Shown here: in pieces, positions 1-8,085 of the stretch | Numbering within the stretch: the first letter of the stretch is position 1 | Layout: every line of letters starts with the position of its first letter | From: Actinernus sp. WN-2022 | Lineage: Eukaryota; Cnidaria; Anthozoa; Actiniaria; Actinernidae | Assembly: GCA_030867875.1 (NCBI GenBank) | Contig: JAOWCC010000239.1 | Location: forward strand, 372,001 to 436,000 | Length of the DNA: 64,000 nt | Reading direction: 5' to 3' | Program-made: the position numbers and the translations under genes | The notes under the pieces: generated by a model | What the model saw: only the letters and a program-made list of their open reading frames with translations | Told to the model about the DNA's origin: nothing | Databases searched by the model: none

Positions 1-482
1 AATGATTGTGCTCTATGATTACCAGCTTCACTTCTTTGAATTTTAATATTATGTTTTTTCATTTCACCCATGAATTCTGTTCCAGGATCTACCATTAATG
101 TTTGAGGCCATTTCAATTTTCTAGAATAGATCTTAGTGAAAGCTTTTGATACCTCTGTTGAATATTTAGATGTTAAGGGTTCGGCATCAACGTATCTAGA
201 AGCTATGTCGACAACAACCAAAGCGTATTTGTAAGTTCTTCTATTGACAGTATCATGTGGAAGGAATAATAAGTCCGCTTGATGGATCTGATTAGGTTTT
301 GATATATCCCAGTGAGGTCTTGGAACATATGTGGGAGCTGATAAGTATATTTGCCAAATCGATTGTTTCTCAAGCCACTTTTTCGCAAGGTCTTCACTTA
401 CACCAGCAGCCTGTGCTAATTTATAAATAGCTGAATATCCTTTCCAATAACCATTTGTTGAATAATATATTTTACTAAACAT
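1..482 (-). CDS. Retrovirus-type (rve) integrase, C-terminus cut by window start
   Basis: Partial gene read leftward from an ATG at 482; the frame is open to base 1, so the end lies outside the window. The roughly 160 visible residues contain the start of an RNase H-like integrase core: a first catalytic Asp in IHQADLLFLPHD (about residue 70), a block reading YKYALVVVDIASRYVDAEPL, and the second Asp in LMVDPGTEFMG. The following NHRAQS leads toward where the third acidic residue is expected, beyond the window. Integrases of this type insert Polinton/Maverick-like elements and retroelements; next to capsid and packaging genes the role is most likely integration of this virus-like element. It is divergent from the capsid gene with only 36 bp between start codons. 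Family call is firm; exact lineage is not determined. Confidence 0.85.
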   Translation of the reverse strand, partial: MFSKIYYSTNGYWKGYSAIYKLAQAAGVSEDLAKKWLEKQSIWQIYLSAPTYVPRPHWDISKPNQIHQADLLFLPHDTVNRRTYKYALVVVDIASRYVDAEPLTSKYSTEVSKAFTKIYSRKLKWPQTLMVDPGTEFMGEMKKHNIKIQRSEAGNHRAQS

Positions 483-518
483 ATATAAATAAGAGAATAG
501 TTTATTCCTTATAGTATT
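483..518. promoter_or_regulatory. Divergent promoter between integrase and capsid genes
   Basis: The 36-bp gap is almost pure A+T. It has TATA-like strings in both directions: TTATTTATAT directly before the integrase ATG on the minus strand and CCTTATAGTATT directly before the capsid ATG on the plus strand. The position implies very short leaders. Assignment as promoter is inference from position and composition. Confidence 0.5.
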
Positions 519-1757
519 ATGTCGCAACAAACGATTTCAGAAAAGCTAAGTGTCAGTCATGTTTATAAACACCCATTTGGATTGAAAGCAGAAAGTAGTC
601 TAAATCGTATAACTATGAATCCATCTTCTGTGAGTCCAGGAGAAACTCTGTATGTCAATATTCCACAATTAACAGAGAATGTCGTTATTGTTCCTGGTAG
701 CATAGCTCTACTATTCGATATTGTCATCACAGGGCACGCAAACAAGAGACTTGTTAATAATATAGGTAGGAACCTAATATATAGACAAAAAGTAATATTT
801 GGTGGAGAGACTATTCAGGATACGCAACGTCATGATCTTTTCCACACATATCACGATTTATACTTATCAACAGAAGAACGTGAAAATAGAATAAAACAAG
901 GCATATCTTCTGAAGCTATGAGAAAGATGCGTGCAGGTGCTGGCGATAAACCCTCTGATGTTGCTAAGGATACTGCTCTAGCAGCGATACACAACACTAA
1001 GTATAAAATCCCACTTGACCATTCCATTTTGAACAATCATGGAGTATTCTATCCAAAGGCACTACCTCATCCACTAATATTTGAGATTACGCTAGCCCCA
1101 GTTGCAGAAGTATTAGTATATGCAGATACTACGATACCTCCTAATTATAAACTTACAAACATAGAAATGGAGTATTCATGTATTTCAAGTGAATTACTTG
1201 CAGGTGAAGCAGCATCAACGTATCGAGGAGGTAGAGGCTTCTTCTATGAGAATATAATTCTATATAAGACATTCAATATCAAGACAACGGATCTCGTCAT
1301 CAATGAACATATTAATTTACCACGGAGGTCTATGACTGGAGTATTATTCTTGTTCACGGAAGCCTATAACGTTGGTACAAGAGATTCCGAAAAGTTTGCT
1401 AACCCAAAGATTACATCTGTGATTATCGATATTGATGGAATGCCAAATCGTCTATATTCAAAAGGTATGCTACCATCAGATCTGTGGGATTCCATAAGGA
1501 AACGCTTTCCAGGATTAGAAGGTGTGAAACAAAATGACTTCTATGCTAGTGATAAGTTTGCATTGTGGGTTGATTTGAGAACTTTTGCAGATAATGATGT
1601 TCATGGAGGAGGATTGACACTGAATAATACACGAGATGGTGTAAGACTAGAGATTAGGAGAAAGTCTGGATCTTCTGCTGTTACCTGTTACATGTTTGTA
1701 GTGGCTGATGCACTATTCACTCTTATGAATAACGAACTCCAATCAATTATGTATTAA
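519..1757 (+). CDS. Probable major capsid protein (jelly-roll type)
   Basis: Intact 412-residue protein without signal peptide or membrane helix. It starts the rightward gene run and lies 18 bp before the packaging ATPase, the usual neighbour of the major capsid gene in double-jelly-roll DNA viruses. Notable stretches are VNNIGRNLIYRQKVIFGGET near residue 80, a PRRSMTGVLFLF strand near 265, and a C-terminal block FYASDKFALWVDLRTFADND followed by a glycine-rich HGGGL. The predicted pattern is beta-strand rich. I associate this protein with abundant unnamed families in cnidarian genomes, but the capsid assignment rests on size, soluble beta character and gene order, not on a visible diagnostic motif. 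Structure prediction should decide. The frame is uninterrupted, arguing for recent integration or preserved function. Confidence 0.65.
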   Translation: MSQQTISEKLSVSHVYKHPFGLKAESSLNRITMNPSSVSPGETLYVNIPQLTENVVIVPGSIALLFDIVITGHANKRLVNNIGRNLIYRQKVIFGGETIQDTQRHDLFHTYHDLYLSTEERENRIKQGISSEAMRKMRAGAGDKPSDVAKDTALAAIHNTKYKIPLDHSILNNHGVFYPKALPHPLIFEITLAPVAEVLVYADTTIPPNYKLTNIEMEYSCISSELLAGEAASTYRGGRGFFYENIILYKTFNIKTTDLVINEHINLPRRSMTGVLFLFTEAYNVGTRDSEKFANPKITSVIIDIDGMPNRLYSKGMLPSDLWDSIRKRFPGLEGVKQNDFYASDKFALWVDLRTFADNDVHGGGLTLNNTRDGVRLEIRRKSGSSAVTCYMFVVADALFTLMNNELQSIMY

Positions 1758-1775
1758 GGGATTTAGTATTAATAT

Positions 1776-2414
1776 ATGTATATGGAAAGATTGAATGATA
1801 AGACACCTTTTCACTGTATCATTACAGGACCAACGGAATGTGGAAAGACGAAATACTTAATAGATCTTCTTAGAGGCTCCTTTCGCTATATATTCGAATA
1901 CATAGTACTATTTTGCCCAACATACATAAATAATAAGACATACCATGGATTTGCAAAGGGTGATCCTAGATTTATTGTTTTATCACCTGATGCAAGTAAT
2001 GTAGATGAGATAAATGATTTACTATCATATTGCCAACAATTATTTACAGGTACTAATACGTTAATAATATTAGATGATTGTGCTTTTAGTAAGGATCTAA
2101 AACAGAGATCTAATAAGTTTATTAATCTAGGGTTTTCAGGTAGACACGAAGGAATATCCGTTTGGGTATTAACTCAACAACTAACCTCAATAGCTAAACC
2201 ATTCCGTGAAAATGTAGCTTGCGTTGTAGCATTTCATAGTTCATGCCAAACGGCAACTAAAACATTATTTGAAGAGTGTGGAGGAGACATGGATAATGAA
2301 GATCGTAAGAAATTCGTAAAGCTACTAAAGTCTGAAAAGTATTCTAGGATATGTTTTTGCTTACGATATCCATTCCAGTGTTATCTCGAGATACCTAATG
2401 CAATAGACACTTAA
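1776..2414 (+). CDS. A32-type packaging ATPase
   Basis: A 212-residue P-loop ATPase. Walker A is GPTECGKTKY (residues 18-27), Walker B is LIILDDCAF near residue 95, and WVLTQQ near 130 fits the sensor position seen in the FtsK/HerA-type packaging ATPases of nucleocytoplasmic and Polinton-like viruses. The short length fits A32-like enzymes, which pump genomic DNA into preformed capsids. The start gives MYMERL; a second ATG two codons on is equally possible. It follows the capsid gene closely and has a TATA-like TTAATATATG just before the start. All catalytic residues that can be judged from sequence are present. Confidence 0.88.
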   Translation: MYMERLNDKTPFHCIITGPTECGKTKYLIDLLRGSFRYIFEYIVLFCPTYINNKTYHGFAKGDPRFIVLSPDASNVDEINDLLSYCQQLFTGTNTLIILDDCAFSKDLKQRSNKFINLGFSGRHEGISVWVLTQQLTSIAKPFRENVACVVAFHSSCQTATKTLFEECGGDMDNEDRKKFVKLLKSEKYSRICFCLRYPFQCYLEIPNAIDT

Positions 2415-2442
2415 GGAGATACTTAATATATATGATCATAGG

Positions 2443-3303
2443 ATGTCGCTAGTAATCAAGAGATTCGAAAACCATGAACTAAACTTATCTATTAATTCGT
2501 ATATCGATAGTAAGCAGAATATCTATTTCAAAGGTATAGATATTGCTAGAGCGCTAGGTTACGAAAATACTAGGAAAGCGATAATAGACCACGTGGATGA
2601 AAAATATAGAATAGAATATAGGAAATTACAAGGGTCCCGTTTCGTTACCCTTCAAAGGGGGCGGCGTTTCACCGCCCCCTTGAACAATGTGCATCCACAA
2701 ACGATATTCATAAAAGAACCTGGCTTATACTCCCTCATCTTTGGTTCTAAATTAGATTCGGCTAAAACATTCCAAGACTGGGTATTCTCTAAAGTATTAC
2801 CATCTATCAGAAAGTATGGATACTATAAAATGTTTGACAATCCCAACACACTAACATTCAAGATAGAAGACGAGTATGACCTACACACAAAAGTAGTTAG
2901 TTACATTAGACGATTCTATCCTAATGTCATAATGACAGCTGGATTGGGTGAATTACAAGATAGTTCAACTAAACGAATTGATTCTTATAAGAAAGGATAT
3001 ATGAAAGGGCAACCAGACATTATAATAAATAATTGTCACAAAACTTACAAAGGTTTATGCATCGAATTTAAAACCCCTACTGGTAATGGTGTCCTATCTA
3101 ATGCACAAAAGAATCTATTAGAGAAGTATGAAGAGAACGAGTTCAAGTGTTTAGTATCAAACGATTACGATCTAATAATAAAAGAGCTAAATGATTATCT
3201 AAAAGATATTAGAATAAGATGTAAATATTGTAATAGGAAATTCTGCACAAGTGAAACACTAAGAAATCATAAAAAGTACTTCCACAGAATAAATATGAAC
3301 TAA
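2443..3303 (+). CDS. BRO-N / VRR-type nuclease / C2H2 finger fusion protein
   Basis: A 286-residue three-part protein. Residues 1 to about 125 form a BRO-N (Bro/KilA-like) DNA-binding region, with IYFKGIDIARALGY at 28-41 and the characteristic IFIKEPGLYSLIF followed by FQDWVFSKVLPSIRKYGYY. Residues about 130-250 resemble a VRR-NUC PD-(D/E)XK nuclease: GQPDIII near 189, IEFKTPTGNGVLS near 207, then NAQKNLLEKYE and a C-terminal helix ending NDYLKDI. Residues 260-281 are a C2H2 finger (CKYCNRKFC...HKKYFH). A role in viral DNA processing or recombination is inferred. Residues 63-82 are an extra piece encoded by a palindromic repeat (see 2628-2690) and lie inside BRO-N. Confidence 0.8.
   Translation: MSLVIKRFENHELNLSINSYIDSKQNIYFKGIDIARALGYENTRKAIIDHVDEKYRIEYRKLQGSRFVTLQRGRRFTAPLNNVHPQTIFIKEPGLYSLIFGSKLDSAKTFQDWVFSKVLPSIRKYGYYKMFDNPNTLTFKIEDEYDLHTKVVSYIRRFYPNVIMTAGLGELQDSSTKRIDSYKKGYMKGQPDIIINNCHKTYKGLCIEFKTPTGNGVLSNAQKNLLEKYEENEFKCLVSNDYDLIIKELNDYLKDIRIRCKYCNRKFCTSETLRNHKKYFHRINMN
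2628..2690 (+). repeat. Double-hairpin palindromic repeat, copy A (inside the BRO-N gene)
   Basis: Two consecutive stem-loops: a short one with arms AAGGGT/ACCCTT at 2630-2652, then a 12-bp G/C-rich stem AAGGGGGCGGCG / CACCGCCCCCTT with a TTT loop, ending TTGAACAATGT. It is in frame and adds about 20 residues to the protein. A second copy with the same layout lies at 3321-3382. The G+C-rich stems stand out from the AT-rich surroundings. Confidence 0.75.
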
Positions 3304-3320
3304 GGCTCCTCTTAAACAAT

Positions 3321-3382
3321 ACAAGGTTGGTGAAACACCGACCTTCAAAGGGGGTTGCGTTTCAGGGCCCCTTGAACAATGT
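3321..3382 (+). repeat. Double-hairpin palindromic repeat, copy B (intergenic)
   Basis: Same architecture as copy A: a 10-bp stem AAGGTTGGTG / CACCGACCTT with an AAA loop, then AAGGGG...CCCCTT, ending in the same TTGAACAATGT. It lies between the nuclease stop and the TBP hairpin. Both copies keep the TTCAAAGGGGG junction and the GCGTTTCA centre. Confidence 0.75.
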
Positions 3383-3386
3383 AAGA

Positions 3387-3464
3387 GAGTTTAACTCTTC
3401 TATTTTATTTATAGTCATCTCTCACCGTAGAGATGACTATAAATAAAATAGAAGAGTTAAACTC
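3387..3464. repeat. 36-bp perfect inverted repeat spanning the TBP start codon
   Basis: Left arm 3387-3422 and right arm 3429-3464 are perfect reverse complements separated by the six bases CACCGT. The right arm contains the TBP ATG (3433) and its first ten codons; the left arm is therefore an inverted copy of the beginning of the gene. An mRNA starting upstream would fold the start codon into a 36-bp stem, so translation would need a start inside the hairpin or another form of control. Confidence 0.9.
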
Positions 3465-4194
3465 CCTCTTCAGTTTAGATGCTATAGATGATAAATTGAG
3501 TATAACTACAATGACAATAGTGTGCAAGTTCAATGTAAAATTCAATTCTGAAAATGCATACAAATATCTAAAGTTGAATAAGGCTGCCATAGTTTCCATC
3601 AACTATAATGACAAGGGCATTCAACAAGTGAGATCTTCGCTGAATAAGAAGAAAAAGGTTAAGAAGGGTTTCCTAAATCAAATGACCATCATCATAAAAT
3701 CAAATTTTGATGATAAATACATAAATATGAAGTTGTTCAATAATGGATCAATACAGATGACAGGTTGTAAAAGTATCAATGGTACTATTGAAGCTCTCAA
3801 TAAAATGTGTATAGAATTGAGAAAGAAACATTTTGTTGATTGTCCAAAACTCTTAACCATTGATAATCTCTATGATTTTAAGATTAGCATGATCAATTGT
3901 TTGATGAATATTGGATTCAAAATAAATATAAAAATTCTATATGATTATCTAATGGAAATAGACATAGAGGCAATACTATATTTAGAAAAGCATGCATGCA
4001 TTAATATTAAGATTGATAATGATATGGGAAAGAAGACATCCATTCTTGCATTCATAAGTGGTGCCATCATAATTGCTGGAGCAACAACTGCAAAGCAAAT
4101 TAATGATGCATATAGATACATTTCAACTCTCCTGCTTAACAACTCTAGGAAGTTCAAATTAATTGTTGGATACATAAACGATAGTCAACAATGA
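3433..4194 (+). CDS. Viral TATA-binding-protein-like transcription factor
   Basis: A 253-residue protein with the repeat layout of TBP. The first half has ITTMTIVCKFNVKF, then MKLFNNGSIQMTGCKS (from about residue 99) followed by a helix NGTIEALNKMCIELRKK. The second half repeats the scheme with KTSILAFISGAIIIAGATT (from about 200) and the helix AKQINDAYRYISTLL. The strand-Gly-strand 'MTG/IAG' elements followed by a helix are the TBP saddle signature, though DNA-contacting phenylalanines are poorly kept. TBP homologues occur in some nucleocytoplasmic large DNA viruses; one in a small integrating element is unusual. The element also encodes a TFIIB, supporting a viral initiation complex. The start codon lies within a perfect hairpin. 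Confidence 0.75.
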   Translation: MTINKIEELNSLFSLDAIDDKLSITTMTIVCKFNVKFNSENAYKYLKLNKAAIVSINYNDKGIQQVRSSLNKKKKVKKGFLNQMTIIIKSNFDDKYINMKLFNNGSIQMTGCKSINGTIEALNKMCIELRKKHFVDCPKLLTIDNLYDFKISMINCLMNIGFKINIKILYDYLMEIDIEAILYLEKHACINIKIDNDMGKKTSILAFISGAIIIAGATTAKQINDAYRYISTLLLNNSRKFKLIVGYINDSQQ

Positions 4195-4200
4195 TAATAT

Positions 4201-4722
4201 ATGGAATCAATAATTGAAGAGTATATCGATAACAATGAAGAAGATACCCAACCAGTAAAAGCTCCAAAAGAGAAGAAGGTAAGAATCAAGAAGGAACCAA
4301 CAGTAATCCCAACAGATATAGATGATAAGAGGGAATCCTTAGCAATCCTAGCAGTGTTGGGAACTATCAATGAATTCGTTGGAGTCAATATGAGTCTTGG
4401 TGATGTTAAGAAGTTGTCAGTAAAAGATGTTGAGAAGTATTATAATAGATACCAAGTTATAGTTGGTAATAAAGTTACTAATGGCTTAGTAGATACTGCT
4501 ATAAAAGCTACTGTGGAAATAATCTCCCACATGGTTACTATAGATAATAATGAAGAATTATGCAATGATTTACAAACCAATGAATTAGTCAAACAAGAAC
4601 TATCGAATGCTGCTGGATATTTAGTATTGAAGGGGGGTAGAATAGTGGCTCTAGCAAGTGGCTTACTTCAAATAGCAAAACACATTAAGATTTCAACAAC
4701 TAGTGAGAGCAAATTGGTTTAA
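4201..4722 (+). CDS. Conserved-looking element protein, unknown function (173 aa)
   Basis: Not recognised. It starts six bases after the TBP stop, with GATAATATATG overlapping the start. The N-terminal third is acidic then Lys/Pro-rich and probably disordered; residues about 45-165 look helical, with ESLAILAVLGTINEFVGVNM and a hydrophobic GYLVLKGGRIVALASGLLQ segment near the C-terminus that may be a membrane-associated helix. The tight spacing and open frame make it a real gene of the element; a virion role is a guess. Confidence 0.7.
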   Translation: MESIIEEYIDNNEEDTQPVKAPKEKKVRIKKEPTVIPTDIDDKRESLAILAVLGTINEFVGVNMSLGDVKKLSVKDVEKYYNRYQVIVGNKVTNGLVDTAIKATVEIISHMVTIDNNEELCNDLQTNELVKQELSNAAGYLVLKGGRIVALASGLLQIAKHIKISTTSESKLV

Positions 4723-4746
4723 ACATTAAAACATATTATTTATAAT

Positions 4747-5085
4747 ATGTCGAGTGATAAGATATTTGATGATGACTACATTGATCGAATTACTAAGGAG
4801 GTAAATAATAAGAAAGAAACTCAGAAAGATCCTAAGAAGGTTGAAGCTGGAAAGAAGCTAGCAGAATACCGTAAGAAAGCTAAGAAAGAGGTAAGTACAG
4901 ATGAGGTAGATCCCAAGTCTTACATACCTGAGTTATCATTCACGACAGTATTAACAATAGTTGGTATTGGCCTAACTGCTACAGACTTGTATTTTAGATA
5001 TAGGAACAATAAAGTTGGAGAACCTAACGTAATAGAAGAAATAAAGCCATCTACAAAGTCATCCATTCATAATATAGGTATGTAG
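4747..5085 (+). CDS. Small single-pass membrane protein, unknown function (112 aa)
   Basis: Lys/Glu-rich charged N-terminal half, then one hydrophobic segment TTVLTIVGIGLTATDLYF at about residues 66-83, then a short polar tail. Basic residues precede the helix, so the N-terminus is probably cytosolic or nuclear. No family recognised. It sits in a cluster of small membrane proteins (4.7-6.7 kb), consistent with membrane-associated virion or assembly components. TATTTATAATATG runs into the start. Confidence 0.65.
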   Translation: MSSDKIFDDDYIDRITKEVNNKKETQKDPKKVEAGKKLAEYRKKAKKEVSTDEVDPKSYIPELSFTTVLTIVGIGLTATDLYFRYRNNKVGEPNVIEEIKPSTKSSIHNIGM

Positions 5086-5123
5086 TGAATTGACTTAAAC
5101 CCATGGTAAGATATGTAAGTATC

Positions 5124-5345
5124 ATGGTAGAAAATAAACTTGTTAAAACATTTACGGATGCTGCTGTCGTAGTTGGACTTTCAGCTGGTGTTGGTTATCT
5201 AAGCAAAAAGATGATGAAAGAATCATTCCTTAATGATCCCTCATCAAGTATCACGAATTATGGCAAGTGGGTCTTAGTATTATCTGGAAGTATGTATCTG
5301 AAAGAGTATCTCGAAGATAAGAAGATATTACCAAAGTCACTTTAA
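5124..5345 (+). CDS. Small hydrophobic protein, unknown function (73 aa)
   Basis: An in-frame ATG also exists at 5103 (80 aa), but the region 5103-5123 itself reads like the AT-rich leader seen before other genes, so I prefer the ATG at 5124 (MVENKLVK). Two hydrophobic stretches are visible, DAAVVVGLSAGVGYLSKK and KWVLVLSGSMYLKEYL, suggesting a small membrane protein. No function recognised. It is short but evenly spaced between two other open genes on the same strand. Confidence 0.6.
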   Translation: MVENKLVKTFTDAAVVVGLSAGVGYLSKKMMKESFLNDPSSSITNYGKWVLVLSGSMYLKEYLEDKKILPKSL

Positions 5346-5366
5346 CGAATATACATATAGTATAGT

Positions 5367-5777
5367 ATGGCAACTATAGCGATAATGATTGGTGGAGCTA
5401 TCTTAAATGCAACAACATTCGTGGGAGGATCATATCTAGCGAAGTACCTATCAGGTAACAATTCAGATGAAGAACGAATTAGACATGACAAGGCTCTAGA
5501 AAAATACCAACGCGATATGGGTAAGTGGCAGAAAAGAAGACAAGGATATCAAGATTGGTTATCGGAAAAATATCAAAATAAAATCCACGCAGATGATAAT
5601 GACAAAGAGACTGACAACGCTTTTAGACTATATGCTCAAACACATCCAGATTTCAATTTGAATGAACCACAACTATCTAACTATTATAAACCAAGTAATA
5701 ATCAGAAACAATATGAAATGGCATATGTGGGAGGTGGTATCATGGCTATAACGTATATAGCTACTAAACTCGCATAA
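5367..5777 (+). CDS. Two-helix membrane protein, unknown function (136 aa)
   Basis: Hydrophobic N-terminus (IAIMIGGAILNATTFVGGSY, residues 4-23), a long charged central region with helical HDKALEKYQRDMGKWQKRRQ, and a glycine-rich hydrophobic C-terminus MAYVGGGIMAITYIATKLA (117-135). Resembles the small membrane proteins repeatedly found in this type of element in cnidarian assemblies as I remember them, but I cannot name a function. TATAGTATAGTATG immediately precedes it. Confidence 0.65.
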   Translation: MATIAIMIGGAILNATTFVGGSYLAKYLSGNNSDEERIRHDKALEKYQRDMGKWQKRRQGYQDWLSEKYQNKIHADDNDKETDNAFRLYAQTHPDFNLNEPQLSNYYKPSNNQKQYEMAYVGGGIMAITYIATKLA

Positions 5778-5805
5778 AAAGATATCATATATTATAAATC
5801 ATAAG

Positions 5806-6741
5806 ATGGAAGTTGACCCAATAGAAGAAATTCCAGATGATAAGAATCCTTTTGATCACGATAATATTGGTTATGATGATGACGACTATAATGCTTATGA
5901 AATGACTCAAATGACATCAACTAATTTGCCTCACCATCACACTACTGAAGAAACATCATTTTGGAATAGTGACTCTAAAACACAATTAATAACTAAGGAA
6001 GATAAAGCGAATTTCGCTTGGGAAAGGATTCAAGATAAGTTTCCTAGTTCCAACCCAAGTAAAGCCTCATACTTCGCTACTATTGATGAATATGATAGAG
6101 TCATGGTAAAGACTAAGAGACTAGGTGGTAAATGGTATCCTCTGTTTAATGCAGCAGGTGAAATAAACGAAAAATTACCTAAAACGATTACTAGGAGTCT
6201 TGGTCCACCTGCTGCAAAAATTGTAGATGACATCAATGAAAAGATATTAAAAGATAAGCGAAAAATTAAACAATTAGAACAAGATATAGACAACATTTCT
6301 CAAGCTGAAACCGATATCATTAGAGAAAAGTTAAATAAATCACTTCGAGAACAGATCATAGAAAAAGAATATGAGATCGAACAGATGGAACATGTGAATG
6401 AAGTAATAGAAGGGCGCATGTCTCTAAGAGATCGTATAAAAGCTATATTCAAAAAATATGGTTTTACAGTCATTGCTGTCCTAACAGCTGTTGGAGTTAC
6501 TATTGGAGTAATCGTTAATAGCCTAACGAGTGGACTATCATCTGTTGCAAAAGGTATTGGAAATGGTTTGAAAACTATTGGAAAGAAATTAGGTGAATTA
6601 TTACCTGGAATGATTGGAGCAATTGCATCCTTTATTTTTAGAACAGCTGGAGAAGTCGTTAGCTTTTTGGCTAAAAATGCATGGCTTCTTATTGTAGCCG
6701 TAGTTGTTTATTTCATAGAAAGATATAAAAATAAAAGATAG
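5806..6741 (+). CDS. Coiled-coil membrane protein, putative virion component (311 aa)
   Basis: Order along the chain: acidic N-terminus with an HHH patch; a globular region with GKWYPLFNAAGEINEKLP (about 107-124) and TRSLGPPAAKI; a coiled coil from about 140 to 200 (KILKDKRKIKQLEQD...); a basic stretch RDRIKAIFKKYG; a hydrophobic helix TVIAVLTAVGVTIGVIV (about 220-236); a glycine-rich amphipathic segment (GIGNGLKTIGKKLGELLPG); and two further hydrophobic segments to the end, closing with LLIVAVVVYFIERYKNKR. The repeated Gly-rich hydrophobic tail could insert into or disrupt membranes, for example at entry, but this is inference. Confidence 0.65.
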   Translation: MEVDPIEEIPDDKNPFDHDNIGYDDDDYNAYEMTQMTSTNLPHHHTTEETSFWNSDSKTQLITKEDKANFAWERIQDKFPSSNPSKASYFATIDEYDRVMVKTKRLGGKWYPLFNAAGEINEKLPKTITRSLGPPAAKIVDDINEKILKDKRKIKQLEQDIDNISQAETDIIREKLNKSLREQIIEKEYEIEQMEHVNEVIEGRMSLRDRIKAIFKKYGFTVIAVLTAVGVTIGVIVNSLTSGLSSVAKGIGNGLKTIGKKLGELLPGMIGAIASFIFRTAGEVVSFLAKNAWLLIVAVVVYFIERYKNKR

Positions 6742-6754
6742 ACTATATAGTATA

Positions 6755-7393
6755 ATGGTAGTATTATATATTGAAAAAATAAAATGTGATGAGACTATGT
6801 ATCTCGAGAACCCAATCCAAGTTAGGAGGCACATTTCTATTATTAGCTGTAATTTTAATAATCATTTACATGATCTTATGAATGAAGGTATAGTTTCTGA
6901 TACATATGGTAATGTTAGACTTCGTATTCCCCAAGGAAATTATACTATAGAAAGTTTTAAGATTACCATAAGTAAAGCTGTTTCCCTTGGCAATAAGCCA
7001 ATCAGTATAGAAACCTTAAAAAGTAAAACCTATCTTATTCCTAATGAAAACCTCACACTAAATGAGAGTTTAGCTAAACTACTTACTATGAATAGGAGTC
7101 TAAAAGGGGGATCTCGAAATGAGATTAAGATTACAAAGAGCCCTAATGTTATATATATCCACTGCAATCTCATCAATCCAACACGAGTAATAAAAGAAAC
7201 TGAATATTCACAAATCTTAACATCATTAGAACTAAATAAAAAAGTAGAAAAGGTATCCCATACTTCTAATAATTCACTCAATATTAGAGAGGTTGATTAT
7301 ATTAATAGCATTCGTTTATGGGTAACAGATAGTGATAATAACATGATCGATTCTGGAATATATCCAATGCGAATTGTGTTAGAAGTCATTTAG
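6755..7393 (+). CDS. Paralogue 1 of a tandem pair, putative minor capsid/spike protein (212 aa)
   Basis: Strongly similar to the next gene, especially the N-terminus (VLYIEKIKCDET) and the C-terminus (DYINSIRLWVTDSDNNMID). The chain appears beta-rich, without membrane helices, and ends in a short strand (MRIVLEVI). A beta-rich soluble protein with a conserved C-terminal strand pair fits a penton-, fibre- or vertex-type minor capsid protein, which is a guess from character and context. ACTATATAGTATAATG overlaps the start. It lies 14 bp after the coiled-coil membrane gene. Confidence 0.65.
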   Translation: MVVLYIEKIKCDETMYLENPIQVRRHISIISCNFNNHLHDLMNEGIVSDTYGNVRLRIPQGNYTIESFKITISKAVSLGNKPISIETLKSKTYLIPNENLTLNESLAKLLTMNRSLKGGSRNEIKITKSPNVIYIHCNLINPTRVIKETEYSQILTSLELNKKVEKVSHTSNNSLNIREVDYINSIRLWVTDSDNNMIDSGIYPMRIVLEVI

Positions 7394-7416
7394 AAAGATG
7401 AAAATATAGATCATAT

Positions 7417-8061
7417 ATGATAGTACTATATATTGAAAAAATAAAATGTGATGAAACAATATATCTAGAAAATCCCATTAAAGCTATGAACCAAATTTCG
7501 TTGGTTAGCTGCAACTTCGATGATTATCTATATAATCTTACTAGTGATGGCTCAATTTTCGATAAGCAAGACAACATGATAGCTAGATTCACTAAGGGAT
7601 ACTACGATACACATAAAATCATAACTACCATACACAAATCTGGAGCAGTAAATAGTGGCTCACTATCCTTGGAAGCTATAAAAGGTATACCATACCTAAT
7701 ACCAAATAAAGACATCACACTAAATGATAGCTTAGCTAAACTACTTGGACTTGATACGATCTTAAAAAGTGGATCAAAAAGTGTGATTGAGGTTGTAGAA
7801 GTATATGAAGCAATATATATCCACTGCAATCTCATTGATCCAACACAAGTAATAAAAGAAACCAAATATTCACAAATTCTAACATCCATAGAACTAACTA
7901 AAAAAGGAGAAAAGATAACCTACAATCCTAGTAACTTACTACGTACTAGTATTATAGGAACCGATTATATTAATAGCATTCGTTTATGGGTAACAGATAG
8001 TGATAATAACATGATCAATTCTGGAATATATCCAATGCGAATTGTGTTAGAAATCGTTTAA
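7417..8061 (+). CDS. Paralogue 2 of a tandem pair, putative minor capsid/spike protein (214 aa)
   Basis: Shares the N-terminal VLYIEKIKCDETIYLENPI block, the central HCNLIDPTQVIKET and SQILTSIEL blocks and the C-terminal DYINSIRLWVTDSDNNM block with the preceding gene, while residues 40-120 differ more. Long stretches of nucleotide identity at both ends show fairly recent duplication or gene conversion. The divergent middle with fixed ends would suit two versions of an exposed surface protein. It starts 24 bp after its paralogue. Confidence 0.65.
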   Translation: MIVLYIEKIKCDETIYLENPIKAMNQISLVSCNFDDYLYNLTSDGSIFDKQDNMIARFTKGYYDTHKIITTIHKSGAVNSGSLSLEAIKGIPYLIPNKDITLNDSLAKLLGLDTILKSGSKSVIEVVEVYEAIYIHCNLIDPTQVIKETKYSQILTSIELTKKGEKITYNPSNLLRTSIIGTDYINSIRLWVTDSDNNMINSGIYPMRIVLEIV

Positions 8062-8085
8062 ACGAAAGATGCTACTATTAATCAT

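Noticed and set aside
203..397. 64-codon leftward open frame
   Set aside because: It is a shadow of the integrase, whose correct frame is open through the window start and carries the catalytic motifs.
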